A DNA stretch of 64,000 bases from Winogradskyella endarachnes (lineage in GTDB: Bacteria; Bacteroidota; Bacteroidia; Flavobacteriales; Flavobacteriaceae). This document shows positions 55,635 to 64,000 of the stretch, piece by piece; positions within the stretch are counted from its first letter, which is position 1, and every line of letters begins with the position of its first letter. The notes beneath the pieces are model-generated. The model saw only the letters and a list, made by a program, of their open reading frames with translations. It ran no database searches and was not told the DNA's origin. Position numbers and translations under genes: made by a program. The stretch covers positions 248,001 to 312,000 of the forward strand of contig NZ_WOWS01000004.1 in assembly GCF_009741275.1 (NCBI RefSeq), given 5' to 3'.

Positions 55635-56474
55635 CTATTCTAAAAACCGAATAGCACTTTTAACAACTAATTTTAATTCTTGAGAAAGCTCTTCTTTATC
55701 CCAAGGATGTTTGGTATTAAAAACATGGTCTGCATTTTCAATAATGTTATATAAACTCTTAGGATTCCATAGATGTAATGCTTCAGCTTCACTTATTTTA
55801 ACAGAAGTATCGTTTGAACCATGAATAATTAAATGCGGAATTTTTAAACGTTTCTCTGCAGATTCTATATGAAGGCGTTCTTCATTCGCTTTAAAATCTT
55901 CAAAAAATTGATAGAAATGAGGCATTTGTTGTTTTGTTCTTCCGTTTAAAACGTATTTAACACCTGTTGCTTTCCATTCCTCTAAATTTCCAGTAGTAGA
56001 GGAACGACTGCCAAAATCACTCACACTTGCCAACGTGATAAGTTTTGAAATTCTATCATCTTCTGAAGCTTTTATGATGGTAATTCCACCACCACGACTA
56101 TGACCAATTAATGAAATATTTTTAGTATTGATATTAGAGTTGGGTTTAAAATAATCTTGAGTCCAGGTTATAACGGCATCTAAATCATCTAATTCTTTGG
56201 TGTAGTTATTATTGCCAAAAGCTTCTAGGTCAGGGAAATCAATAGGGTTTTCTATTGTGCCTCCATTATGAGAAAAGTTGAATTTTATAAAACAGAATCC
56301 GGCTTTTGCAAAAGCCCGAGACATAAGATTCCAACTTCCCCAATCTTTAAATCCTTTATAGCCGTGACAAAAAATAACAATAGGTTGATTTTCTAGGTCT
56401 TTTGTATAAAAAGCATCAATTAATATGGGTTTTTTGTTATCTCTAGTTAGGATTATGTTTTTATCAATTTTCAT
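55635..56474 (-). CDS. Alpha/beta hydrolase
   Basis: 279 residues. Oxyanion region CHGYKGFKDWG, nucleophile elbow GHSRGGG (Ser in LIGHSRGG), aspartate in HGSNDTSV and histidine in NADHVFN. The fold resembles dienelactone hydrolase or acyl-esterase types. Its ATG overlaps the stop of the AddB-like gene by one base (TAATG). Confidence 0.88.
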   Translation of the reverse strand: MKIDKNIILTRDNKKPILIDAFYTKDLENQPIVIFCHGYKGFKDWGSWNLMSRAFAKAGFCFIKFNFSHNGGTIENPIDFPDLEAFGNNNYTKELDDLDAVITWTQDYFKPNSNINTKNISLIGHSRGGGITIIKASEDDRISKLITLASVSDFGSRSSTTGNLEEWKATGVKYVLNGRTKQQMPHFYQFFEDFKANEERLHIESAEKRLKIPHLIIHGSNDTSVKISEAEALHLWNPKSLYNIIENADHVFNTKHPWDKEELSQELKLVVKSAIRFLE

Positions 56475-59233
56475 TAGTCGAGTTCTTTTTCAATGAAATT
56501 TATCTCAGGATTACAGATTTCAGTAATTAGTTTTTTAAGTTCAATTTCAAAATTATTTAAAGTCTCTTGAGTGATAAGTTGGTCTTTAGATCGTGAATTT
56601 GTTGATGCTTTTTTACCAAATTTCAGGAAGCCTTCATTTAAATTTTTAAAGGAAATAATACCAGCTTCAATTGGTAATTCAATTCGGTTTTGTTGTTTCA
56701 TCATATAGGCATAGCACAACACTTGAAAAGATTTACTGTATTTATCATAGTCTGTAATTAAATCTTCCCAGTCTACGACTTCTACTTTATTTTGAGTTAC
56801 TTTGCCAGATTTATAATCTATAACTCTTGTAAGTCCATTAAAGCTATCCACTCTATCTACTTTTCCTTTTAGTTTAATTGGAAAATCTAAACCGTCGATT
56901 TTAATGTCTATATATTCATCGGCTTCAATAGATAGGATTTTTATTTCGTTACCTTGTTTAATACTTTCAATTTCTTGGTTTAGAAAATTAGTGATGTAAC
57001 GTTGGGCGATTTCAAAAATGATAAGATTTTTTCCGTTAGAAAAACCACCTTTATTATAAAGTGTTTCAAAATGCTTTGTAACCATTTCCTTTACTTTACT
57101 TTTAAACATTTTAAGATGTTCTAAGGTAAGCAAAGTACCCTCAAGTGGTTTGTAAAAATCTTCTAATGAATTATGAATCACTGATCCCAAAGTATTAGCA
57201 GCAATGTTTTCTTCCACTTCTTCAAATTCTTTTATCCCTAATACTTTATCGTAGTAAAAATCTATAGGATTACGTATATAATTGGTAAGTGAAGAAGGAG
57301 AATAGCCTTTGTTAGACAAAACTTTTAGCTGCTCTGTAACAGATGCTGTTTTAATAATTTCTTGCAAATTTTGTGCTATAGTTGGTACTTCTGGTGACAC
57401 TATTTTATGCTGAACGTTATGAATACCTTCAATATCGAGTTGCGTAATAAATCTACTTTTTTCACCACCTTTTAGTGCGTCTAATTCTGTATTATAGAGA
57501 ATATAAACGTTTTTTGCGCGTTGTAGTAGTCGGTAGAAGTGATATGTGTAAACGGCATCTTTGTCTTTAAAGGTTGGTAGGTTGTTTTCAATTTTAACAT
57601 CAAAAGGTATAAAAGAATTATTCGTTTTACCAGATGGTAAAATGCCTTCATTTACAGAGCTTATAATTACAGTTTCAAAATCTAAAACTCGAGACTCTAA
57701 CATTCCCATAATTTGAAGCCCTTCTAGTGGTTCCCCTTTAAAATCAACGGTTTCTGAACTTAATAATTCTTTATATATAGCTTGTAAGGCTGTAATAGAA
57801 TTGAGGTATTGGTAATTGTTGTTTAATTCTGTTAGTTGATTGAATAATATATTAAAGCGGTATAAAAATTCAAGTTCTAGGCTATGTTTTACTTTATCTG
57901 TGTCTAGATTACTCTTCATTTTAAAAATGAGGTCCGTACATTGTTGTAAAGCAATTTTAGGGTTGTTATTCCAAGATTCAAAAAGTAAGTCTATTATGTC
58001 AAGGTGTAAAGTTTCTATTTGCTTGAGGTCTGAAGCGGTTAGGTAAACTAAATTATTTTTTTGAATATAGGAAACGATTGCACTTGAGATATTTTTCTCT
58101 TCAGTTTCAAAAAGTGAATATATCATAGGGTGAGATAATATATTTATGACATCTTTAAAATAGAAGTGCTTTGGGTTATTTTTATGTGTGGCAAACAAGA
58201 GCTCAAAAAGGGAAGCTAAGGGAACAAATTGCAAGGCTAAACCCATTGTTACATTAAGTTTGGTAATATCTTTTGGTATAGAATTTAGTACAGGTAATAA
58301 AAGTTGTTCTTCGCCAAGTACAACTGCTATTTTTGATAAATTGGTTTCGTTTTGAGTTAATTCTTCTAAGATTTGACCAATATATTTTGCTTGGCCTACA
58401 AGTTTAGGAATACCTATGGCTTGTATGTTTTTTGTTTTAGAATAATGAGATGTAACCCAATTAAATGGTTTAGTAGTAAAGTAGTCCCATTGCTTTCTAT
58501 GTTGTCTTGTAAACCATCCTGCGTCATGTATATTATCATCAATAAAAGCTTTATCAATATCCCAATAGATGTGAGCTGTTTTGTTTTGTAATAATCCTTG
58601 AATAATTTGAGATTCTGCCGTGTTTAAGGCATTAAACCCAAGAAACACATGTGTTTTATTATTGTTATTTTTTATGTAAGATTCTAAGTTATTAGCTGCT
58701 TCTCTATAAATTAGTCCTTGATAGGCTTGTTTAGATTCAATCAAGTTTTTTGTAAATACAGAATAGTATGTTTTAAGCTGTTTCCAGAACTTTAAATGAT
58801 TAGCAACAAGTTCTGTTGGGTTTGTTTCTAAAGACCAATGGTTTAGTTCTTTTATTGCATTTAGGTAATCAAAAATATGTTCTTGTGGAATAAGGTAACG
58901 GTCAATCTCATTAAAATCTTGCAATAGGATTTGAGCCCATTTAGAGAAAGATTCAAATGTTTCTTGTTCGGTATCTTGTGTAAGTTGTTTATACGTTTCG
59001 TAAAGACGAAAGAGTAAATCTGTATTTGGTATGTTCTGTAAACCAGAAATTTCTTCAACAAATTCTTCTATACTTAGAATATGTGGCGTAAATATAGGTT
59101 GGTCAATTAATGTAGAAAGGTGGTGCTTAAGAAAAACACCGGCTCTTTTACTAGGCAAGATAAAATGTAACTCTTCAAAATTTAAGTTTTTAATGTGTAA
59201 ATCTTGCAGTACAGTTTTTATAAAAGGTATCAT
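56474..59233 (-). CDS. AddB-like PD-(D/E)XK nuclease/inactivated helicase
   Basis: 919 residues. The N-terminal part is an AddB/RexB-type helicase-like fold without obvious Walker A. The C-terminal domain has the nuclease motif KVDRVDSFNGLTRVIDYKSGKV (split Asp and D-x-K). With the AddA-like protein at the window's end it probably forms a double-strand-break end-resection complex. The two genes are separated by ompA-like and kbl genes here. Confidence 0.82.
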   Translation of the reverse strand: MIPFIKTVLQDLHIKNLNFEELHFILPSKRAGVFLKHHLSTLIDQPIFTPHILSIEEFVEEISGLQNIPNTDLLFRLYETYKQLTQDTEQETFESFSKWAQILLQDFNEIDRYLIPQEHIFDYLNAIKELNHWSLETNPTELVANHLKFWKQLKTYYSVFTKNLIESKQAYQGLIYREAANNLESYIKNNNNKTHVFLGFNALNTAESQIIQGLLQNKTAHIYWDIDKAFIDDNIHDAGWFTRQHRKQWDYFTTKPFNWVTSHYSKTKNIQAIGIPKLVGQAKYIGQILEELTQNETNLSKIAVVLGEEQLLLPVLNSIPKDITKLNVTMGLALQFVPLASLFELLFATHKNNPKHFYFKDVINILSHPMIYSLFETEEKNISSAIVSYIQKNNLVYLTASDLKQIETLHLDIIDLLFESWNNNPKIALQQCTDLIFKMKSNLDTDKVKHSLELEFLYRFNILFNQLTELNNNYQYLNSITALQAIYKELLSSETVDFKGEPLEGLQIMGMLESRVLDFETVIISSVNEGILPSGKTNNSFIPFDVKIENNLPTFKDKDAVYTYHFYRLLQRAKNVYILYNTELDALKGGEKSRFITQLDIEGIHNVQHKIVSPEVPTIAQNLQEIIKTASVTEQLKVLSNKGYSPSSLTNYIRNPIDFYYDKVLGIKEFEEVEENIAANTLGSVIHNSLEDFYKPLEGTLLTLEHLKMFKSKVKEMVTKHFETLYNKGGFSNGKNLIIFEIAQRYITNFLNQEIESIKQGNEIKILSIEADEYIDIKIDGLDFPIKLKGKVDRVDSFNGLTRVIDYKSGKVTQNKVEVVDWEDLITDYDKYSKSFQVLCYAYMMKQQNRIELPIEAGIISFKNLNEGFLKFGKKASTNSRSKDQLITQETLNNFEIELKKLITEICNPEINFIEKELD

Positions 59234-59246
59234 TTTATAAAAATAA

Positions 59247-59275
59247 AAAACGCTCCGAATTTCGGAGCGTTTTTA
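59247..59275 (-). terminator. Terminator after the OmpA-like gene
   Basis: CGCTCCGAA and TTCGGAGCG arms flanked by A and T runs; functional on either strand. Confidence 0.88.
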
Positions 59276-59294
59276 AAATATATTTTAGATGTGA

Positions 59295-60692
59295 TTAGTT
59301 TTTCAACTTCACTTCTACACGTCTGTTTTCTTTTCTACCAGCTGCTGTTTTATTGTTAGCAATTGGATTAGACTCACCAAAACCAGTTGATGTTAATCTT
59401 TCAGCAGCAATACCATTAGAAATTAAATAATCTCTAACCGCGTTTGCTCTTCTTTCAGATAACGCTTGGTTACTAGATGCAGGGCCTTGGCTATCAGTGT
59501 GACCTTCGATAGAGAAATCTGCATTAGGATATTCTTTTAAGATAGCTGTCATTGCTTGTAACACTTGATCAGTTGATTTTTGGAAACTAGCTTTACCAGA
59601 CTGGAATAAGATTGTTCTTGCATATTCGTTTAAGGTTTTCATAACCTCCTCAGTTGGCTTAACTTCTGGACAACCATTGTTTGCAGCTGTACCAGCTTCG
59701 CTAGGACACTTATCATCTTTGTCTAAAATACCATCACCATCAGTATCTGGCCAAGGACATCCGTTGTTTGCAGCAGGACCTGCTTCACCAGGACATTTAT
59801 CATCACCATCAGCAACACCGTCACCATCAGCATCTGGACAACCAGCTAAAGTTTTTAAACCAGCTACAGTAGGACAGTTATCATCTTTATCTACTACACC
59901 GTCACCATCAGTATCAGGACAACCGTTAAATTCAGCTAAACCTGCAGTGTTAGGACAATCATCTTTAGAATCTTGGATACCATCGTTATCAGAATCTGGA
60001 CAACCATTAAAGATTTCTAATCCAGCTTCTTCAGGACAAGCATCATCTTGATCGTAGATACCATCACCATCTGTATCAGTACCACCAAATTTGAAAGTAA
60101 TACCTACAGAATGTTGGAAATGTTTTCTAGTTGAATTTTCAAAGGCATGCTTATATGTAGATTGTAAGTTAAGACCAACTTGTTCTCCAGCCCAGATATT
60201 GAAACCTAATGTTCCATTTAATGTACCTGCACCTGAGTCATCTAACCAAGTGTAACCACCACCAACACCTACGTACGGCTCAATTACTTTAGAATTAATA
60301 ACTTCCATTAAGCTGTAAGAAACTCTACCGTCAAGACCATAATAAGATAAGTCGTCAACAGAATTTGTTGTCTCTGCTCCAGTTGTAGCATCAACATTAG
60401 ATCCAAATTTTTCAATTTTATTTAATGAACCTGTAGCTGTAAAGGTAAAACCATCAGAAAGATATCTAGAAACTGAAATTGTAGATAAAGATGGAAGAAT
60501 ATTCCAGTGATCATCTACGTTAAAGTATTCATCAAAATAATCACCTTGAGGTGTATCTTCTCCTACTGGGTAATAGTCAACCGCATTGGCTCCTATACTA
60601 ATAGCCCAAGGATTGTTTTTGTCTTGAGCATTAGATGCGCTAAAACTTGCGACAAGTACTGCAACAAAAAATAATCTGCTAAGATTTTTCAT
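59295..60692 (-). CDS. OmpA-family outer-membrane protein with TSP type-3 repeats
   Basis: 465 residues. Signal peptide ending SNAQ, an eight-stranded barrel-type N-terminal domain (about 25-205), then five calcium-binding thrombospondin type-3 repeats ([15 protein letters not shown] and similar, about 210-345). A C-terminal OmpA peptidoglycan-binding domain carries IEGHTDSQG and [13 protein letters not shown]. Probably links outer membrane to cell wall; abundant in flavobacteria. Promoter with ideal spacing upstream. Confidence 0.94.
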   Translation of the reverse strand: MKNLSRLFFVAVLVASFSASNAQDKNNPWAISIGANAVDYYPVGEDTPQGDYFDEYFNVDDHWNILPSLSTISVSRYLSDGFTFTATGSLNKIEKFGSNVDATTGAETTNSVDDLSYYGLDGRVSYSLMEVINSKVIEPYVGVGGGYTWLDDSGAGTLNGTLGFNIWAGEQVGLNLQSTYKHAFENSTRKHFQHSVGITFKFGGTDTDGDGIYDQDDACPEEAGLEIFNGCPDSDNDGIQDSKDDCPNTAGLAEFNGCPDTDGDGVVDKDDNCPTVAGLKTLAGCPDADGDGVADGDDKCPGEAGPAANNGCPWPDTDGDGILDKDDKCPSEAGTAANNGCPEVKPTEEVMKTLNEYARTILFQSGKASFQKSTDQVLQAMTAILKEYPNADFSIEGHTDSQGPASSNQALSERRANAVRDYLISNGIAAERLTSTGFGESNPIANNKTAAGRKENRRVEVKLKN

Positions 60693-60728
60693 ATTCTTAA
60701 TTATTTAATTTTAAGTGTTAATTAAAGA

Positions 60729-60759
60729 CAAAAGTAAGTTGTTAAATTTTATTAACAAA
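60729..60759 (-). promoter_or_regulatory. OmpA-like gene promoter
   Basis: On the minus strand TTTG (60759-60756), a 19-bp spacer, then TACTTTTG (60736-60729): an almost textbook Bacteroidota sigma-A promoter. Confidence 0.7.
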
Positions 60760-60815
60760 GTAAAATGCGTAAAATTATTACTGTAAGGCTTTAAAACAGA
60801 GAGTTTGTAACCGTT

Positions 60816-62009
60816 TTAAATAACGTTTAGAATTTGCCCTACTTTAATAAATGCTGCAATAGCTTTGTCTAACTGTTCTTTAGTATGAGCTGCAGAGAGT
60901 TGTACTCTAATTCTCGCTTTTTCTTTTGGTACAACCGGATAAAAGAATCCAATAACATAGATTTCTTCTTCTAACAGCATATTCGCCATATTTTGAGATA
61001 ACTTAGCATCATACAGCATTACTGGCACTATGGCAGAATCTCCATCTATAATATCAAAACCAGCGTCTTTCATTCCTTTTTTGAAATATTTTGTATTCCA
61101 ATCTACTTTATCTCTTAATGTAGTATCATTCTTTAACATATCAAACACTTTTATTGAAGCTCCTACAATCGCTGGTGCTAAAGAGTTTGAAAATAAATAA
61201 GGACGAGAACGTTGACGCAATAGTTCAATTATTTCTTTTTTTGCAGTGGTGTAGCCACCCATTGCGCCACCCATTGCTTTTCCTAATGTTCCGGTAATAA
61301 TGTCAATTCTTCCTAAAACGCCTTTTTCTTCAAGAGTTCCAATACCTGTTTCGCCAATAAATCCTGTGGCATGACATTCATCTATCATAACCATTGCATC
61401 ATATTTATCCGCTAAATCACATATTTTATCTAATGGTGCTACTAAACCATCCATGGAAAAAACACCGTCAGTAACAATAATCTTAAAGCGTGCACCATTG
61501 GCATTAGCTTCAATTAGCTGTGTTTCTAAATCTGCCATATCATTATTTTGGTAACGATATCTTGCTGCTTTACATAATCTTACACCATCTATAATAGAAG
61601 CGTGATTTAAAGAGTCTGAAATTATGGCATCTTCTTTAGTTAATAAAGGTTCAAAAACGCCACCATTTGCATCAAAAGCTGCGGCGTATAAAATGGTATC
61701 TTCTGTTCCGTAGAAATCGGCTATTTTTTGTTCAAGTTCTTTATGGATATCTTGAGTACCGCAAATAAAACGTACTGAAGACATCCCAAAACCATGCGTA
61801 TCCATAGTGTCTTTTGCTGCTTGAATAACATCTGGATGCGATGATAAACCTAAATAATTATTAGCACAAAAGTTTAAAACTTTCTGTCCTGTATTTAAAG
61901 TGATTTCGGCCCCTTGTGGCGAGGTAATAATGCGTTCTTCTTTAAAAAGACCTGCGTCTTTTATAGCTTCTATTTCTTGTTGTAAATGGTTTTTTATAGT
62001 TCCGTACAT
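60816..62009 (-). CDS. kbl: Glycine C-acetyltransferase (2-amino-3-ketobutyrate CoA ligase)
   Basis: 397 residues, normal size. PLP enzyme of threonine breakdown that links glycine and acetyl-CoA. Motifs: [24 protein letters not shown] and the PLP lysine in [19 protein letters not shown] -7 box lies on the minus strand at 62033-62040. No threonine dehydrogenase gene is adjacent. Confidence 0.94.
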   Translation of the reverse strand: MYGTIKNHLQQEIEAIKDAGLFKEERIITSPQGAEITLNTGQKVLNFCANNYLGLSSHPDVIQAAKDTMDTHGFGMSSVRFICGTQDIHKELEQKIADFYGTEDTILYAAAFDANGGVFEPLLTKEDAIISDSLNHASIIDGVRLCKAARYRYQNNDMADLETQLIEANANGARFKIIVTDGVFSMDGLVAPLDKICDLADKYDAMVMIDECHATGFIGETGIGTLEEKGVLGRIDIITGTLGKAMGGAMGGYTTAKKEIIELLRQRSRPYLFSNSLAPAIVGASIKVFDMLKNDTTLRDKVDWNTKYFKKGMKDAGFDIIDGDSAIVPVMLYDAKLSQNMANMLLEEEIYVIGFFYPVVPKEKARIRVQLSAAHTKEQLDKAIAAFIKVGQILNVI

Positions 62010-62050
62010 GGTAGTAATTTTTGATTGTTTTGCAAAGGTACTATGAATAA

Positions 62051-64000
62051 TCAGACTTCGAGAACTTCAACTGTATCATTTATATAAACCAATAATTTGT
62101 GCGTAACTTTAAGTTTCATTTCATTTAATACAGTTTCGTATTTGTTAAGCTGAAATGCATGAGATTCTTTAGGTTCACCTGTTTTATAATCTATTATTAT
62201 AGCTTCGTTATCTGAATTAATATTTAAACGGTCTGGTCTTAAAAGCTCACCAGAATTTGTAATAATATCACGTTCGTTATAAATTTTAAAATCGTCTTTA
62301 TAATAACTTTCTAATTTAGGATGTTGTAAAACTTTTAAAACTAAAACTTTCAGAGTTTCACTATTACTTTTTGTTATATCACCAGAAAATAATAAATCTG
62401 TAAAGGCAGAATCTACGTCTTCAATAATTTCTATTTTAGATAAAATTAAATGTACCAAGTTACCGCGTTCTATTGCAACCTCTTGTTGTGTATCCCAAAG
62501 CAATCCAGATTTGGTAATAATCTTTAAATTATGGTCTTCTTTTGGTACTGAAATTAATTTTAGGGAACTTGTTGTTGATTTGGTTTCTTTATCATTCTCG
62601 TTAGGTTTTATAGTACCATAACTGTAATTCAGTTGATTTTCATTCCACTTATTTTCTTTAATGAGAAAATTAATGAATTTACCGGCATAACTATTTTTAT
62701 TAACGTTACCTTTTGAATCAAAATCTTTTTTAGATATTATATACAATTGCTCAACGGCTCTGGTTAAAACTACATAAAGTAGATTCATGTTATCTAACTC
62801 TAATTGCGATTGATGTTTTGTGAAAATTTGATTACCAACGGCACCAAAATGCTCAATATCCTTGCTGTAACTTAGAAGTAAAGTGCTAAAACCATTATAA
62901 TCTTCGGGATTAACCGGATACCACTCTTTTGGTTCTATTTCTCTATAAATATTGAGGTCAGCAAATGGAAATATTACAATAGGAAACTCTAGCCCTTTAG
63001 CCTTATGAATGGTCATTATCTCAACAGCGTTCAAGTTTTCTGGTGTAACCACACTTAAGCTATCCGCTTTTTTTTCAAAATAATTTATAAAACCTGTTAA
63101 ATCTGAATTTTGTTTTTGTGTATATTCTAAAACAACATCTAAATAAAATTGAAGATACGCGTCTGAAGTGTCATTCAATTTAAACAGCCTTATCACATGT
63201 TCTACCAATTCGTAAAGTGGTAATTGCAGGCACTGATTTTTATCGATGTGAATTTCTAGATTATTTAATTCTAAAAACATGTCATCTAAATTTTGTTTTA
63301 GATACGTTTTAAAAAATAAATGTTTATCTTTAGCTTTAATTGCATCTGCCAAATAGGATAACACTTCAACTTTTAAACTATCGTTATTGGGTTGAACAAG
63401 TAATTTTAAAAACGAGTTAATAAAATTTACTTTGTTAGAGTTCTTTAAAAGTAAGGTTTCAGAGGAGGTAATTTTTATACCATTTTCGTTGAGATATTTA
63501 GCAATGGCAACACCTTCTTTTCGTTTTCTAACCAAAACGCAAATATCATCTAAAGGAAAGCCATTATCTAGGCATTGTTTTATAGTTTTGAGTACTTCAA
63601 TAGCATATTTTTCATTGAGGTTTTCATCTTTTTCAATGTATAAAAAGTTTAGATTTACATAGCCTTCTGCAGTATTATGTGTTTTTTGTTTTGCTTTTTT
63701 AAAGAGCTCAGCATAAGCAATATTACTAAAAGCGGTTTCGCTTATAAATTCAAAAAACGAATTATTGAACTCAATAATAGATGTAGCGCTTCTGTAATTG
63801 GTCTCTAGAGGAAGCACTTCGGCTTCAATTTGAAATGGATTTTCTGTTTTATTATAAAGGTTTATAAATTGTTCTGCTTCACCACCTCGCCATCTGTAAA
63901 TAGCCTGTTTAGCATCGCCAACCAACATAGTATCACCATTAGCAGCAGAAAGGGCATTTTCTAATAAGGGTACCAAGTTTTCCCATTGCATTTGTGATGT
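62051..64000 (-). CDS. AddA-like UvrD-family helicase/nuclease, 5' end outside window
   Basis: About 650 C-terminal residues are present; the frame stays open to the window edge, where [12 protein letters not shown] continues a helicase motif, so the ATG at 63991 is internal. UvrD-type motifs follow: [31 protein letters not shown] and [14 protein letters not shown]-terminal nuclease domain has [11 protein letters not shown]. With the AddB-like protein it would process DNA double-strand ends. Confidence 0.85.
   Translation of the reverse strand, partial: TSQMQWENLVPLLENALSAANGDTMLVGDAKQAIYRWRGGEAEQFINLYNKTENPFQIEAEVLPLETNYRSATSIIEFNNSFFEFISETAFSNIAYAELFKKAKQKTHNTAEGYVNLNFLYIEKDENLNEKYAIEVLKTIKQCLDNGFPLDDICVLVRKRKEGVAIAKYLNENGIKITSSETLLLKNSNKVNFINSFLKLLVQPNNDSLKVEVLSYLADAIKAKDKHLFFKTYLKQNLDDMFLELNNLEIHIDKNQCLQLPLYELVEHVIRLFKLNDTSDAYLQFYLDVVLEYTQKQNSDLTGFINYFEKKADSLSVVTPENLNAVEIMTIHKAKGLEFPIVIFPFADLNIYREIEPKEWYPVNPEDYNGFSTLLLSYSKDIEHFGAVGNQIFTKHQSQLELDNMNLLYVVLTRAVEQLYIISKKDFDSKGNVNKNSYAGKFINFLIKENKWNENQLNYSYGTIKPNENDKETKSTTSSLKLISVPKEDHNLKIITKSGLLWDTQQEVAIERGNLVHLILSKIEIIEDVDSAFTDLLFSGDITKSNSETLKVLVLKVLQHPKLESYYKDDFKIYNERDIITNSGELLRPDRLNINSDNEAIIIDYKTGEPKESHAFQLNKYETVLNEMKLKVTHKLLVYINDTVEVLEV

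Noticed and set aside
59677..60051. Plus-strand ORF rich in Ser/Pro/Ala
   Set aside because: It is the antisense shadow of the thrombospondin type-3 repeats in the OmpA-like gene.

Overview
The window looks like a chromosome segment of a marine member of Flavobacteriaceae (Bacteroidota). The DNA is AT-rich. Many promoters show the Bacteroidota -7 element TAnnTTTG. Several secreted proteins end in type IX secretion (T9SS) sorting domains. Housekeeping blocks such as DUF177-rpmF-fabH-accB-accC are arranged as in that family.

Layout: 1-9.6 kb is a nitrate/nitrite assimilation block: nirB (partial, minus strand), a Crp/Fnr-type regulator with an N-terminal cysteine cluster, a nitrate-type ABC importer (nrtABCD-like) and an outer-membrane porin-like protein. 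A short motif, AAATACTTAG, recurs at the promoters of this block. 9.7-21.3 kb is mostly housekeeping: EcsC-like protein, ribE, pdxA, the fatty-acid initiation block, a large secreted metalloprotease, an FAD oxidoreductase and a Gre-like factor.

21.4-29.2 kb is the most unusual part and reads as an RNA-repair island. On the minus strand it holds an RtcB RNA ligase, an SPFH/slipin protein, an array of four non-standard tRNA-like units, a small ECCGIDAF protein, a TPR protein with a lysine-rich tail, an unknown 202-aa protein and several micro-ORFs. A divergent gene encodes a WYL-type regulator fused to a PhyH-type Fe(II)/2-oxoglutarate dioxygenase. Two of the tRNA-like units (24662-24728 and 24575-24661) fold only if the 3' half (T-arm plus 3' acceptor strand) precedes the 5' half (5' acceptor strand plus D-arm). 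They therefore look like circularly permuted tRNAs sitting next to an RNA ligase. Three promoters in the island share a near-identical element, CGCAA-N5-TTGCG, at a fixed distance from the -7 box, suggesting one regulon, perhaps run by the WYL protein.

29.2-64 kb returns to ordinary flavobacterial content: an ABC ATPase, a T9SS FG-GAP/ASPIC protein paired with a di-heme cytochrome lipoprotein, prolyl oligopeptidase, asd, mscL, alr-tdk, a giant DUF11/CHU_C surface protein, rsmI, an OsmC protein, a PL7-like lyase, recJ, an MFS transporter, lpxH-queD with two tiny membrane proteins, a MATE exporter, one canonical tRNA-Ala(GGC), addB-like and addA-like recombination genes, an OmpA/TSP3 protein and kbl. 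I saw no CRISPR array, rRNA, prophage or insertion sequence.
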